In this document: positions 1-11,656 of the stretch, one piece after another
Numbering within the stretch: position 1 is the first letter of the stretch
How the letters are laid out: every line of letters begins with the position of its first letter
Assembly: GCF_024763615.1 (NCBI RefSeq)
Contig: NC_077222.1
Coordinates: 38,378,001-38,442,000 of the forward strand
DNA from: Phlebotomus papatasi
Lineage: Eukaryota; Arthropoda; Insecta; Diptera; Psychodidae
Direction of reading: 5' to 3'
Length of the DNA stretch: 64,000 bases
Notes under the pieces: model-generated
The model's input: the letters and a program-made list of their open reading frames with translations, nothing else
Databases searched by the model: none
Told to the model about the DNA's origin: nothing
Made by a program: the position numbers and the translations under genes

Positions 1-1130
1 GAGTTTGCCATTTCCACTTCAGCATCATTATTGTGAAGTCTGTTATATTCTTCCTCAAAAACTTAAAAAATTATACTTTAAAATTAAAAATATTTAACGG
101 GGAGTTTTAATCAAGCATTAAAAGACAATTTAAAGACTTAACGTTAAAAAATGTATTTCAGAATTGGGGAAAAACTTTTATAAATAAATCTTTAAGCCAA
201 CCTTTAAAACTAATTCGTATTCTGAGATAAATTTGCGTGCTTTAAAATTATCTTTTCCTTAAAATGATTTAATTTCAAATTATAATATCATTTTATGTAT
301 TTTTTTTTTAAATATGAAGTCGGTGAAGCAGACTTTAATTTTTAATACAGAAAATTGTATTAAAATTGAAAAGAAATCTTTAACTCATTAACTCAACTTA
401 ATCTTGAAATTTTAAACAAAATATTAAAACTTTAATGTAAAAGCTTTATTTCAGTTTGAATGTTCAATCTTCTATTATTGTAAGAAAGTTCAAGAATGTA
501 GAGGTCATTCATTTTTATATCAAAAATCCAATCAAAATTCCAGACGTAATATAAAGTGAATTCCACAATCATTCAATTCTTGAGTTGGAGATCAGCTTAA
601 GTTCAAGCGCTCCAATAATACTTGTTGTTAATACATTTTTTTACGATTATTTTAGCTTCGACATAAATTTTACAATGACATCATTCTCCATTGTCTGTCT
701 TGGAAAACCAAATGCTTCTATTTTGAGAGAAATGTTTCTGTGCATTAGTGAATATTTTGAAAAGCTCTGTCAATGTTTTTGTTTGAATTAACGTATTTGT
801 CACTTGTACACTCTACTAATTTGGCACACTTCTAGGCTTTCCCGAAAAAGAAGTCCCACGGGAAACGCCATACAGCTAATCAGACGAGTGTCATTTGTGC
901 GGTTCATAAAATGGGAATAAACATTCCATGGTGATTTCCAAAAGCCCTGAGGCGGTCGATATAATCAAATTTTGTCGTCTCAAAATAATTATAGAGTAGA
1001 GTAGGGCAGTTTCGGGACTTCGGGCAGATTCGCTGTCTATATAAAATCGCAACGGTCATAATTTTGTAATTCACGAAACAACTGTCCTTACTAGACATAT
1101 GGTTGTGTTCCATCTAGTTCATGCTGTGGT
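1..1130. other. AT-rich non-coding, nothing recognised
   Basis: Low-complexity AT-rich sequence with only short chance reading frames. No splice-flanked coding segment, tRNA or clear repeat was seen. Near 1000 there is a motif TAGGGCAGTTTCGGGAC that resembles one end of the TA-GGGG MITE group described elsewhere in this window, but no partner end was found. Confidence 0.5.
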
Positions 1131-1136
1131 GAAATC

Positions 1137-1355
1137 GGAGGCAGCCAAAATCCCGAAAAGGCCAAAATCCCGAAAGCCAAAATCACGAATGTTTAAAATC
1201 CTGAAAAAGATGAAATTGTATGGGGGATAATATGTAGAATAATTTCCCAAGACACAGAAAATTTCATTTTGGCTCCAGTAAGCGCGGGTGCTACGTGGGA
1301 GCATCTATGACACTTTTAAGAATTTGGGATTTTGGCTTTCGGGATTTTGACCGGG
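1137..1355. repeat. Short CCAAAATCCCGAAA motif cluster, partly inverted
   Basis: The motif GCCAAAATCCCGAAA and close variants recur several times between 1138 and 1200. They return in reverse complement (TTTGGCTTTCGGGATTTT) at about 1325-1353, making a loose inverted pair. Similar degenerate motifs recur at 14860-15115 and 15300-15360, so this is a dispersed low-complexity repeat. The open frames here are by-products of the motif. Confidence 0.55.
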
Positions 1356-1456
1356 ACCCATGTAGAAGTCTTTTAGAAAAAAGAAAAGAAATTCACATTA
1401 TTCGAAGGCATAAACGTTCGAAGGGAGAGTACTCTCCCCTATATTTTTTTTGGGAT

Positions 1457-2007
1457 CGGGAATCTTTGTTTTTTCCATTTTGTTTTTTACACTTTTGTTT
1501 TTCCCAACTTATCTTTGGAATCTTTGTCTTCGGTAATTTTTACTTTTTGAAAACTTTGTCTTTGGATATCTTGTCTTTCATACATTTTGCACAAGTATAT
1601 TTTATAACTTTTCAAAAATTTCCCTTTTCTCAGAAAATTTCCATTTACCCCAAAGAACGAAACTAAAAACTTCCCAAAACACAGAGAATTTCCCTTTGCC
1701 CCAAGGGACGAAACTAAAAACCTCCCAAAAACGGAAAATTTCCCTTTGCCCCTAAGGAGGAAACTAAAAATTACCCAAAACACATAAAATTTCCCTTTGC
1801 CCTGAAGGGTGAAACTAAACACTTCAAAACAACACCATTGTAATATCATTATTTTATTTTAAAAAAAATATGCTTGTTTAAAATATATGAAAGACAAGAT
1901 TTCCAAATATAAAGTATCCAAAACACAAAAAATTACCGAAGACAAAGATTCCAAAGACAAACTGGGAAAAACAAAAGTGTAAAAAAGTGGAAAAAACAAA
2001 GATTCCG
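1457..2007. mobile_element. Fold-back element with tandem repeats in the loop
   Basis: The left arm (about 1457-1582) is the reverse complement of the right arm (about 1886-2007). Shared blocks include CGGGAATCTTTG at the outer end, TCTTTGTCTTCGGTAATTTT in the middle and TCTTGTCTTTCATA at the inner end. The loop of about 300 bp holds a separate tandem array (1636-1830). A MITE-like or fold-back element is the simplest reading; no transposase remains. No target duplication was resolved. Confidence 0.75.
1636..1830. repeat. Tandem repeat, about 51-bp unit, about four copies
   Basis: Units begin AATTTCCCTTTGCCCC and continue GACGAAACTAAAAACCTCCC. Successive units start near 1636, 1687, 1737 and 1788. 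Each unit contains a small GGGGCAAAGGG-type inverted stretch. The array lies in the loop of the fold-back element and explains the repetitive 120-codon minus-strand frame over it, which is not a gene. One isolated relative (ATTCCCTTTGCCCCTTA) lies near 30650. Confidence 0.75.
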
Positions 2008-2260
2008 CAAACCATTTTTTTTAATTTTTTAATTTGACGAAAAATGTTAGAGCCAAAGTAATTAGAAAAATTATTAATGCAAAATCTCTTTATGAAAAAT
2101 ATAAAAATAGCAATTTAAAGTAATCTGAATGAATTAATTTTTTTCCTGAAAATAATGTCATTTTACATTATTATAAAAAATTGAATTATTTTAAAAAATA
2201 ACAGTAAGTTTTAGAAACGAAAAGATTTTCAGATAATGAGCTGGCGTGATGGATATTCAA

Positions 2261-2731
2261 TGGGGACACTTCCGGTAATAGCCAGTGGAAATTTATTTCA
2301 CCTCAAAAAGAACAACAAATTTTCTGTCTTGCCCAGAACTTTCGGTCCGGATGTGGAGCTTCTTCAGTGGTCGACTAGACTATGTTTTTTGATTTCCTGA
2401 AGTTCGTTATTTTTGGAAAAATAGAAGATCATTACCAGCAGTAATCACTTGGGAAAGTTTTTACTAATAGATAATTAGTTTTCTTGCTACTTTTCTAAAT
2501 TTTCTTTGTGCAATTGTGGCTTTGATGCGATTTGATTAGGCGCTTTTTCTGACCAAATTTTCTGACGTTATTTTTCCAAAAATAACGAACTTCAGGAAAT
2601 CGAAAAACATAGTCTAGTCGACCACTGAAGAAGGTCCACATCCGGACCGAAAGCTCTGGGCAAGACAGAAAATTTGTTTTTCTTCTTGAGGTGAAATAAA
2701 TTTCCACTGGCGATTACCGGAAGTGTCCCCA
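2261..2731. mobile_element. Fold-back element with hammerhead-like core in its arms
   Basis: Arms of about 160 bp (2261-2425 and 2570-2731) are near-perfect reverse complements, starting TGGGGACACTTCCGGTAAT and ending with its complement. The right arm carries CTGAAGA (2625-2631), an extra A, a GGTCC/GGACC stem (2633-2648) and GAAA (2649-2652), followed by GCTCTGGGC. The left arm has the same module on the other strand with changes in the stem. The module recurs in other fold-back elements here (18511-19020; partly 14643-14827 and 15394-15534). No coding capacity. Confidence 0.8.
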
Positions 2732-3029
2732 TAGAAAATCAGTGAATTTTTGCGCTATCGCAATGGCACCTGTGGCGAAGTCCTAAATTGTTATTTAAAA
2801 AGTCTAGTTGAGATGCACAAATAAAAAAAATCAAAAGTTAATTAAATTTAAAATTAATTATTAAAATGTTTATTAATATCGGTCGATCAATTTTTAAATT
2901 TTGACCTTTAAAATTCAGGTAGAAGTGCCTTGAGTTTTTTTGTCTGATGAGTTTGAAATAAATACATCTAACATTAGAATTTCACCATGACTAATGCCAT
3001 AAGATCAGAGCCATTACTTACTTAGATGG

Positions 3030-3410
3030 CTACAACGTTCTTTTTAAGGGCCCGGGCCCACCGGGCCGCTCATACTAACCTCCTCCAGTCCTGGTAACTC
3101 TCCTCCCTCTTTAGATGGACCAGATCCCTCGTTCGATAGGGTCAGAAGCATCGCGGCTTCCCACTAGGGTTGGTTACCCAATCTTCTATCACTCACCAGA
3201 GAGTACCGGGACGACCGGGACCTACCAGGTATCTAGCCCGCTAAAAGGTGAACATAGGAATTGAGGAAAACAGGTTACGTGTCGCTAGTCAGTTTCTACT
3301 ATTTCTTCTTGTCACCTTTAATGCCAGAAAAAATCCTGGTGACCTAAAGGAGATGCAACCCCAGGAGACTTGGATAGAGCGAGTACTCTACCACTTGACC
3401 TATTTCATTA
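3030..3410 (-). mobile_element. SINE-like copy, diverged, tRNA-derived head (family A)
   Basis: Read on the minus strand, the head near 3350-3410 matches the copies at 14165-14433 and 32309-33063: a GGTAGAGTACTCGCTCTA box-A region, a damaged box B, and then CCAGGATTTTTTCTGGCATT. The other end near 3033 has the family's ACAACGTTC motif. The body is unusually GC-rich (GGGCCCGGGCCCACCGGG near 3050) and longer than in the other copies, so it may be a chimera or carry an insertion. Confidence 0.5.
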
Positions 3411-3475
3411 TCGACTGATCTAAAATTTGGGTTGACTGGATTTAATCGACTTGGATTGAGGGCTGCTAATGTACA

Positions 3476-3990
3476 CTCAAAAAAATCCACGGTTAAATGG
3501 GTATGTAAAACAGGGTTTGTCTATCAAACTGATGCCAAACCCTGTTTCAACCTAAACGTGGCAAGGTTTGACGTACAAGTATTTTTTAAACCCTGTTTCA
3601 ACCAAACCCTGAAAAGGTAGAAAATCAAATCCCGTTATGGATATTGATTAACCTTGCCGTCAGTAAACCTTGGCAGGAATGAAGACCAATCCTCGTCACG
3701 ATTATATTTTAAACCCTGTTTTCGTCAAACCCTGGCAAGAGTAAACCATAATCCTTGTCAGGGGTATATTTTAAAACCTTTTTCTCAGTAAACCTTGGCA
3801 AGAATGAAGACCAATCCTCGCCATGTTTATACCTTAAACCCTGTTTCGTCAAACCCTGGAAGGAGTATGGCATAACCCGTAACATGGGTTACACTCAATC
3901 CTTGTTTCCATCAACCCCTGGCAAGCGGAAAAACAACCCTTGTCATGAGTTTATTCAAATCTCGCCTCTTTCAACCCCTGGATGACTATT
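3476..3990. repeat. Tandem array of AAACCCTGTTTC..CCTGGCAAG units
   Basis: A unit of roughly 50-65 bp recurs about eight times with drift. Its core is TTTAAACCCTGTTTCGTC, then AAACCCTGGCAAGAATGAAG, then ACCAATCCTCGTCA. It lies just inside the left edge of the proposed composite element and shares the CGTGGCAAGG motif with the array at 5940-6810. It has no coding meaning; the plus-strand frames over it are repeat translations. Confidence 0.7.
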
Positions 3991-4726
3991 TTTAACCCTT
4001 GTTAAGATTAAAATCAAATTTACTTGGAAAATAATTAAATAAAACTATAAATTCTTATTATAATATTTTGCATCACTAAGGAAATAAAAAGTAACGGCTA
4101 GAATAAAAAGTTTATACTTTAGTCGTTATTTTCCTATTTTCTCAGTGAAGAAAAATATTATAAAAGGAATTTCTAAGCCTTATTTAATTGTTTTACATGT
4201 AAATTTGACTTAAATTCTAACAAAGATTGAAAAATGATCTCCAAGAAGTTTACTTAAGTGAGATTTGAATTTCTCATATACATACATCAGTGTAGAAGTA
4301 TAAAAAAATTATAATTAGGTTAAGTAAACATTTAGAATTTATTACAATAAAATAGTACTTGTTTCTCTAACAATATATCATTATAATTCCTTATTTTACT
4401 ATTAAATAATTACAATTTAACACAAATATAAGAATTTATAACTCCTAGTTATTTCATTACTTTAAACTTTATTATATTATTATTTTTTAAGGTATCGTAA
4501 AAATATCTGTTATTTAAAGCTTTTTTGAACAATATTGGCAAAAACTAGGGAGTAAATTTTACAACAGCATGAGAAAAGTTATTTTCAAAATAATTAAGCA
4601 AAAACTTAGGAAAATCCATCAAGAAAAATTGACAGTATTTGTTTACCTATATATTCTTTTTCAATATTTAATCTTATCTCAATGAAAAATAAATAAATAT
4701 ATCTAGATTACCTTAACAGCTTTATG

Positions 4727-4857
4727 GCGTCTACACACTAGTAGAATTTTTTTTTAAATGCCTTTTTTAAAAAATTCTGACGTTTCTACCTACAAGGATA
4801 TGGGAAATTTGCTTTAAAAAGGCATTTTTAAAAAAAATTCTACTAGTGTGTATACGC
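4727..4857. mobile_element. Palindromic MITE, about 131 bp
   Basis: The ends GGCGTCTACACACTAGTAG and CTACTAGTGTGTATACGCC are inverted, and the inner arms continue with AAATGCCTTTTTT against its complement. Immediately downstream (4862-4890) a second partial end, ATGGCGTATACACCCTAGT, suggests a second truncated copy. The CTACACACTA terminus recurs singly near 49807 and 55669. Confidence 0.7.
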
Positions 4858-5803
4858 CAGCATGGCGTATACACCCTAGTAGAATTTTTTTGTAGTATTG
4901 GAACTTTAAAAAAATATATATACATATTCTTTGATAACAAAGTACAACATGTGAAGAATATTTTCTCATCTCAAAGCTTCAAGCCAGTGAGAAACTTTAG
5001 GATAGAGCCTTTACAAATTTATTTAAAGCCAATTGAGAAGCATCAACTGTAAAAGCTCTTTTTAAAATCTCAATTTGTGAGATTTATATGCAAAATTTTT
5101 CGAAAACTAATGCATCAATTTCATCGAAAATTTGCATACTTCTAGAGTTGATTGCTTAAAACTTAAACAAGGATTTGTTTTTTTTTCCTTGATCATACCT
5201 TATTTTGCACGGCGAAATGTAGTGTAAAATACGCCATTTTTTCTTGTAAAAAATGCTATTGAAAACAAATTTCATGTTTTTAAACTTTCGTTGAAATATA
5301 ACTTTTACTCAACTGCTAATAGCAAATACTTATTTTTCTGATTTCAGAGAAAAATTATGTGAGTTATGTCTCCGAAAATCATTTTAAAAGATCAGCCTCT
5401 TTAAATTTGTAAATGAAAATTTTAGAAAATATTGTTCTAATGTTGTACTTTTATGTTTCAGAGTTGGATTTGAAGAAATATTCTTTATTATATTTAAAAA
5501 AAATTAAAGAGGGCATATTTTTTTGGTTTCTGAAATCTACGTAATTCCTGAAATTAATCAATCCTGCTTCAGCCTGCACCACTTCAAAGGATGTGTAAGC
5601 AGGACGGTGGCAATTGTTTTATTTTGCACTTTCCACTGATCCCTGGCGTGCTTCTGCTCTCTCCTCTTGAAATTTTAGGTAGAATTTCCATGTTTCAGTA
5701 TGATCCTCTCGTTCGAACTTCTGCAAATCTGGAGTTCCGACATCTAAGAAAAAATGGTAAAATAAACTAAAATTACAAAATTTATCTTAACCGTTTAGAC
5801 ATG

Positions 5804-5880
<77 letters not shown>

Positions 5881-5935
5881 GTTTATTCATTAGCAATAAA
5901 TGAGGCTAAATCCCGTGGAAAATAGAAAACGTATA
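5804..5935 (-). mobile_element. LINE-like 3' end with (GATA)n tail
   Basis: A (GATA)n run of about 19 units (5804-5880) is followed by GTTTATTCATTAGCAATAAA. Read on the minus strand this is a 3' terminus with an AATAAA-like signal followed by a TATC-repeat tail, as in non-LTR retrotransposons that end in microsatellites. The body is truncated after about 50 bp. A plain microsatellite is the alternative; the similar junction at 7290 favours the retroelement reading. Confidence 0.5.
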
Positions 5936-5939
5936 AAAC

Positions 5940-6810
5940 GGTTAACTCGAGATTAAAAAAATAAGTCAAAACGTAATCTTGACACAGTTTAAAATTCAAA
6001 AGTCTTTAGAATATTTTGTGGTGAACAGCATTTCACAGTTTTTTCACTAAAATCACGAGAAATTTTATCGATTTTTTTTAGAAAATAAAGATAAAGATAA
6101 GAAAATAATAATTTTTAAAATTTCGTGAAAATCTCGTTAAAAATACAGAAAACGCCGCACTTTAACTTTGGATGCGCACACTTTGCACCAATACTAACCG
6201 TGGCAAGGATGAAAATCAACCCTTGAGAGATTAAAACACTTAAGGTTAACTCAAGGTTAAAACAGGGGTAAAATCCTAATCTTGACACGGTTTAAATTTT
6301 AGGCGTACGGAAAATCCTCAGTAAACAGCATTTTCACGCTTTTTCCACTAACACCTTCAAGAATTTCACCGATATTTTTTATGAAAATTAATTTCTCACT
6401 GTTTATTTAGGCATTGATTGTGGAAAATTGGTATAAATTCTGTGAAAACTTGAGGAAACGCCGCACAATGGCTTTAGACGCGCACACATTGCACCAATAC
6501 TAACCGTGGCAAGGATGAAAATCAACCCTTGAGAGATTAAAACACGGTTAACTCAAGGGTAAAACAGGGGTAAAATCCTAATCTTGACAGGGTTTAAAAT
6601 TTAGGCGTGCGGATAATCCTCAGTGAACAGAATTTTCACGCTTTTTCCACTAAAATCTTCAAGAATTTCACCGAGATTTTTTTAGAAAATATATTGCTCA
6701 CCAATTATTTACACATTTACGGTAAAATTAACCCTAAATTCAGTAAAAATCTCATGAAAAAGAGAGAAAACTCCGCACTTTGATTCTTGACGCGCACGTT
6801 TGGTTACAAA
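5940..6810. repeat. Tandem repeat, about 302-bp unit, about 2.9 copies
   Basis: Units start near 5940, 6243 and 6545 with GGTTAACTCAAGG-type sequence. Each contains TAATCTTGACACGGTTTAAA, then a TTTTTCCACTAAAATCTTCA block, then AACGCCGCACTTT and CCGTGGCAAGGATGAAAATC. The first unit is the most diverged. The array lies within the proposed 3472-7261 composite element. Confidence 0.8.
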
Positions 6811-7259
6811 CTTGAAAAAAAAATTAAGCACCACTTACCACAGAACTTTTCACAATTTACTCTTCTTGTCGCTGATATGTCCCTGGGTGGTCACTGTGGG
6901 GGCTCATATTGAGCCCCAATCCCAGAAATGTCAACGCGAATGCCTCCATTCTTTGAGGCACACTGAACACTAAACACCATTTTTCTCTTACTGATTCCAC
7001 TTGACAAGTTTACACGAGAAACCCTTAAATGCATTAAGAATCTCGCCATGATAGAAATTTAAAACCATTCAAACCTTGCGCAAGATTTAAACCGATGTGT
7101 TAAGGTTAATACTGAAATCCTTCACTAAAAAAAGGAGTTAAAATTGCTGAAACAGGGTTAACTTATGTTTACAGTTTAAAACCTTTTTAAAATTAAACCG
7201 TGACTAACCCTGTTTATAGTCGATTTTAAACCTTGCCTCAAATAAGCTCTTTTTTGAGT

Positions 7260-7430
7260 GTAGATAGATAGATTGATAGATAGATAGATAATTTATTCAT
7301 CACAATGTCTAAGAAGTACAAATTTATAAAGTTGCAAGAGCGTGTAGTGTTTTTTGCGGCCACCGCCGTCTTAGCGTTGATGACCAACCTCCAGAGTGAA
7401 AACGGTGGAAAAGTCTTTCACAGGTTGTAT
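7260..7430 (-). mobile_element. LINE-like 3' end with GATA-type tail
   Basis: A short imperfect (GATA)n run (7260-7290) precedes ATTTATTCATCACAATGTCT. Further in, a 30-bp block at 7363-7392 (CCGCCGTCTTAGCGTTGATG and on) matches 28 of 30 bases at 26911-26940, where the tail is TAA-rich instead. On the minus strand both read as 5'-truncated non-LTR retrotransposon 3' ends. The reverse transcriptase region is absent. Confidence 0.55.
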
Positions 7431-9084
7431 ATGCCAATCATGCATCAAACATGAATAAAAAAATCATAATGTATACAAACTCTAACATATATTTTGCTCA
7501 TTTTAATGAGCAAAAGGAAAAAAAGCAAACAGAAAATGCTGCTCTGTACCATTTGTACTCAATACGATCAAATGATTTACCTTAGCCAGACTGACACTAA
7601 GGATTTAAAAAATATTTAATAGATATGCATGGTTCGAAAATTGCTTTTCTTCAATGTCGTCTTACCGATCTCTTACCCCATAAATCGGATTTAGGTACAT
7701 CACAATTAACTTAATCAGTGCGACTCTGGATTAGTCCAATCTACCCTACTCTTCTGTATTTGACGCTGGTTGTTGTATTTCCGAGATGATGGGATTATAA
7801 TTGATCTCGTGTTATTACGCGAGTATTTTGCTTTTGTCCCACTTTCAACATTAGTTTTCCACAAAAGGTCTGCCAGTTTCTAGTTTCTGGATTTCTTTTG
7901 GGCATGAAGTTCAGGGAGTTTGAAGTCACGAACCTCCTCAATTCGTTCATTGAAGGTAAAGAATGTACTCTACATCTATATTGAGTTGGGGTCAAAAAGA
8001 ATAAAGTGAAAAGTTTAGTACAAAGCCTTTTACTCGCAGTGTCTGGCACGCATAAAATGTTATTTGAACAATGCCATGGCAAAAATTTTCCTGTGATAAT
8101 CGACGTAATGTCAAATAAAACGCTTAAATGGTCCAATGACCATAAAAGCATGAATTTCTCTTTGGTTTCAAGTGCGCTTGAAAGACACTTTTTGCTTGCA
8201 GCCGTCAAAATATGGAATTTTATGTCATCCAATATAAAATGAACGGATGTTTCTTGGAGTAATAACTTGATTACCTAATTAGATTAACGGAGTTAAGAGG
8301 CGTAAAGGGGAAAGTTCTCAAAGAGCTTTCTCTCAAGTACATTCAACGCCCCCTCGAAAGCACATTTAACGTGAAGCTCTTAGGACTTTTTATCAACGTT
8401 GTCCACAAACGGCAAAAAGTTGCTATGAATTGAAATTTTTTCTCTTCTTCCTTTCAAAACACCCATTGAACCCTGTACTTTTTCCACCCACACCCCATGA
8501 CCAAAAAGCATGATTTTTCACCTTGGTTTTCGTGGTTGCAGCGAAAACACAAAAGTGATGGATGAAAGTGAAAGTAAATGAGATTTTTTTTCTCCATTCT
8601 CAACCACAATCTTATGTTCTGTACAAGGGAGATTTCCTGATGGGAATAATATCAGTCTTACTGCTGACTTCTGGGACTTTTTTCCATTAAGAATTTCATA
8701 TACAAAACTCAATAAGAAAAACTTCGTTTTTTTTATTTTTCCGCACCTTCTGAATCACAGCATTGAAAGATTCTTTGGGAATAGTATAGGACTTTAAGGA
8801 ATGCCGAAACTTTAAGTCCTCATGTAGATGCCTTCGGCTTGAATGTGCAATTTATCCTCTTGGGCCATATTGTATACTCTCCGTTTGATTAAATTGAATT
8901 GAGCATTATTGGGTTACAAATACAGATAAATCACAAGTCGATTGTGCATGACGGAATCACGAAATGCTCCAAATGGGAATTTGTTGAAAGAAGTAATCAG
9001 TGGTTTGCAATTTCATCATGCCAGTAATGGAACATAAAACCGGGTAAAGGTCATAGGAGATTGCACAAAATGGTAGATTTCAGA
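7431..9084. other. Non-repetitive non-coding stretch
   Basis: No repeat partner was noticed. A 145-codon minus-strand frame (7795-8232) overlaps a plus-strand frame and shows no recognisable domain or splice context, so it is not called a gene. Some patches (8280-8700) are less AT-rich and could be conserved regulatory DNA, but nothing specific can be supported. Confidence 0.4.
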
Positions 9085-9255
9085 TTAAATTGTAAATTTT
9101 GAGTACGTACATTCATTAATCTGAGCAAGTAACCCTCAAATCACTAAGTCTTCTCCAGATCGGTTATAGAAAAAGTTTTTGGCTCCAACCGGGATCGAAC
9201 TGAGGACCTTTCATTATCTATACGAGTGCTCTAATGGATAAACTATGACAGTGTA
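9085..9255 (-). mobile_element. tRNA-derived SINE (family B), head truncated
   Basis: On the minus strand, a TTAGAGCACTCGTATAGA segment is followed by a box-B-like CAGTTCGATCCCGG and GGAGCC. The body GATTTGAGGGTTACTTGCTC and AGATTAATGA closely follows. The same body occurs at 60940-61100 on the plus strand, which defines the family. The head abuts the MITE at 9262, which may have disrupted it. The tRNA acceptor arm does not close, so it is not a functional tRNA gene. Confidence 0.65.
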
Positions 9256-9261
9256 AGCCAT

Positions 9262-9385
9262 AGGTGTGCAAGAACGGTTTGAAACCGAACAAATATCAAA
9301 TGAAACTATGGACGTCAATGGTCAAAACGCTACCTGAACAAACTTATTTTGACGTTTATTCGGTTTCAGCGGTTCTTGCACACCT
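9262..9385. mobile_element. Palindromic MITE, about 124 bp
   Basis: The ends AGGTGTGCAAGAACGGTTTG and GCGGTTCTTGCACACCT are inverted, and the inner arms share GAAACCGAA against TTCGGTTTC. It is inserted beside the family-B SINE. No coding content. Confidence 0.75.
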
Positions 9386-9389
9386 TTGG

Positions 9390-11535
9390 AAACTTTTACT
9401 TCAAAAGAAAACACGCGAAAATATCAATTACTTTGTGGTTTCACAGCATTGAGTAATTCTATTTGCCATTTGATAAGTGAAATTTCTCAGATATACCCTT
9501 TGAGGGGAAGATTGTTTATAGGGACACTAGAAGTCACTGGAAGTCGGCGTCATATTTTAGTCGTATGCGAGTAATTTCAGAGTTATTATGAAGCCAAAGG
9601 ACTTCCATAATTACCGTCATATTATTCCTCACTTACCGTCATTCGACTCTCTGACGACCGTCATACGACCCGTTTTTGGAATCCAGAATACATACATCCA
9701 ACGGTAATTTTATTCCAAATTGCTATTTGGGGTTACTAATCTGACTTGCATATAACTTTTATATGACCTATGTAAGTAACGTTTTACAGTCCGTATCAAA
9801 TAACTAATTTAGAAAATGTAAATCGTAGAACATGAAAGTTACTATAAATCACTTTAGGCGACGAATGTATGTATAATATTACCTTTTTCTGACCAAAATA
9901 CAACGTTAATAACGTTACTAACTTTGTTTCTATTTAGATCCTGCCCTTCGTTATATTTAAGTCAGGAAAACATAATATACACGTCAAATTAGTGCTCTCC
10001 ACTTACAGTTATTTTTCTAGTGTATGAGTTCCGTTTTCTTAATCTTAATTGCACCACTCTGTGATTAAATTTTTCTACTGGGGTTACTATAATCTAAACT
10101 GAATGCATACAAGTTATTGTAATGTAAATTACGCCAAAAAGCCCCCATTGACAAAAATATCTCACAATGTGTAGAGGTCATATGAAATTTGTTATCAAGA
10201 AATACAAATTGAAACAACTCTGGTTGAAAATTTTCATGGAAAGATTCGTAACATAGTAAGACAAGTGGTTGAAAAAAAGGTAGATTTACACGGAAAAACG
10301 GGACCATTGCGGTTTTGTAACAATAATTTAATGTTCTATGGACACGAAATGAGACTTTTGTACAAAATGTAGATTTCCCAAATAGCAACTTATATCCTTT
10401 TGCACGATTTTTGTGATGGAAGGAAATAGCTTCAATGGGAAGGCAGATTGTTGAATGGAGGAGAGATTTTGAGCCAGTTGGATTTTCGTTTTCATGCTGG
10501 AGAAAATTGCCACAAAGAATGAATTTCCATACACGAGAGATGGGTGAAGGGTATTAAATAGAAACCACTGGTCATTCATCAGAAGCTACCCCTTTAAGCC
10601 ATTTGTATTTTGTCTGGGTGGGGTTGGTTCCACCAGGGGGAGGTTGGACAGGCAGGCAGGAGAAAAAAAAGCCAACAGAACCATCAGCTGTAAATCGTCT
10701 TTTTCCCACGCGACCAACTCTGTGAGAGTAACAAATTCATTCCCTGAAGGGACTATACAAATAATAAGCAAACTTTTCGTCACCAGCTGCGCCAAATAAT
10801 GTGGCCACATTCTCGATCCTTCTTTCCTTCCACGGGCTCAGGGATGAAGGCAAAATTTCAATTTATTAGTACAACAATGGAATCAATTAGGGTTCTTGGG
10901 GACATAAATGAAATCACTCGTGAAAAACCTTCCAGAAAATTCACAGTGGAGACGGAGTTTTTTTTAAAGCTTCTTTTGTTCGGATTAAACAGCAAAAGGT
11001 ACCTGGATGGTTTTTTTTCTGCCAATTCAGAACTGTTTTACATGCATCCCTGGAATTCTGAGATTAAAAATTCTGGAATTCTGTATTGTGCGAATAGAAT
11101 TGAGCAATATAATAAGGTGAAACCTAAACAAAGAAATTATATAAAGAAGTTCTTCAGATATCAAAATTACTGATCTCAAAAAGTTTCCATATTTTTTGTG
11201 ATTTGCGCGTAGTAAGAACTATAGATACATCCAAGCGTATAATTTGCAACACACAATGCATTCAAAAACGATCATATCCATACTCTTTCAGTTCGTTTCA
11301 TGACATTTGTATATATAATAACCAAGGGGGATATCAGGATCGGAAGTGCATTCAAGTTTTCGGAAAGTTGAAGGAAGGCCCTTAAAAAACTAAAATTATT
11401 TAATTTTCTCTTAACAACTAATGGTATGCTTAAACCTTTTGGACAGTACTTTAAAAAGCTACGTAAAAACGTCCCAGCTTTACAAAATGCTTGAACTTGT
11501 GATTTAAGCCCATGACACACTTATGTCCTAGACAC
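9390..11535. other. Non-coding, nothing specific
   Basis: Mostly unique-looking sequence. The 10560-10860 patch is relatively GC-rich (GGGTGGGGTTGGTTCCACC, GGCAGGCAGGAG). Overlapping frames on both strands at 10065-11173 have no recognisable protein features. No splice-bounded coding segment was recognised. Confidence 0.4.
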
Positions 11536-11539
11536 ACTT

Positions 11540-11640
11540 ACGACTTAAGCCGAAAGACGACTTAGTGGAAAATGATGAAAATGAAGTTTAACCATTATGT
11601 CGAATATAATTACGCTAAGCTGTCTCTCGGCTAATCCTCA
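11540..11640. mobile_element. Small MITE, ACTTAAGCCGA family, copy 1
   Basis: It starts CGACTTAAGCCGAAAGACGA and ends with the imperfect inverse CTGTCTCTCGGCTAATCC. The interior has ATATAATTACGCTAAG. It is nearly identical to the copy at 40499-40617, including the trailing GTCTGTCAAGGCCCTTAC, and is adjacent to a related copy at 11657-11766. Confidence 0.65.
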
Positions 11641-11656
11641 GGTCTGTCAAGGCCCT

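Larger units (their letters stand above)
3472..7261. mobile_element. Possible composite element with inverted ends
   Basis: The left edge reads ACACTCAAAAAAATCC and the right edge GCTCTTTTTTGAGTGT, which are inverted. Just inside both edges lie AACCGTG and AACCCTGTTT motifs in opposite orientation. Both sides hold tandem repeats sharing the GGCAAGGATGAAAATCAACCC theme (3476-3990 on the left, 5940-6810 on the right). This is consistent with a large non-autonomous DNA transposon of about 3.8 kb that later took insertions. No coding sequence survives, and the boundaries are inferred. Confidence 0.4.

Noticed and set aside
1487..1849. 120-codon minus-strand protein with internal repeats
   Set aside because: It follows the 51-bp tandem array in a fold-back element loop; the repetition is at DNA level.
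2625..2660. Active hammerhead ribozyme
   Set aside because: The core resemblance is real, but there is an extra A before helix II, and helices I and III with a cleavage site could not be drawn. Kept only as a hypothesis.
7795..8232. 145-codon minus-strand frame
   Set aside because: No family resemblance, and it overlaps a plus-strand frame. Length alone is not enough in 64 kb.
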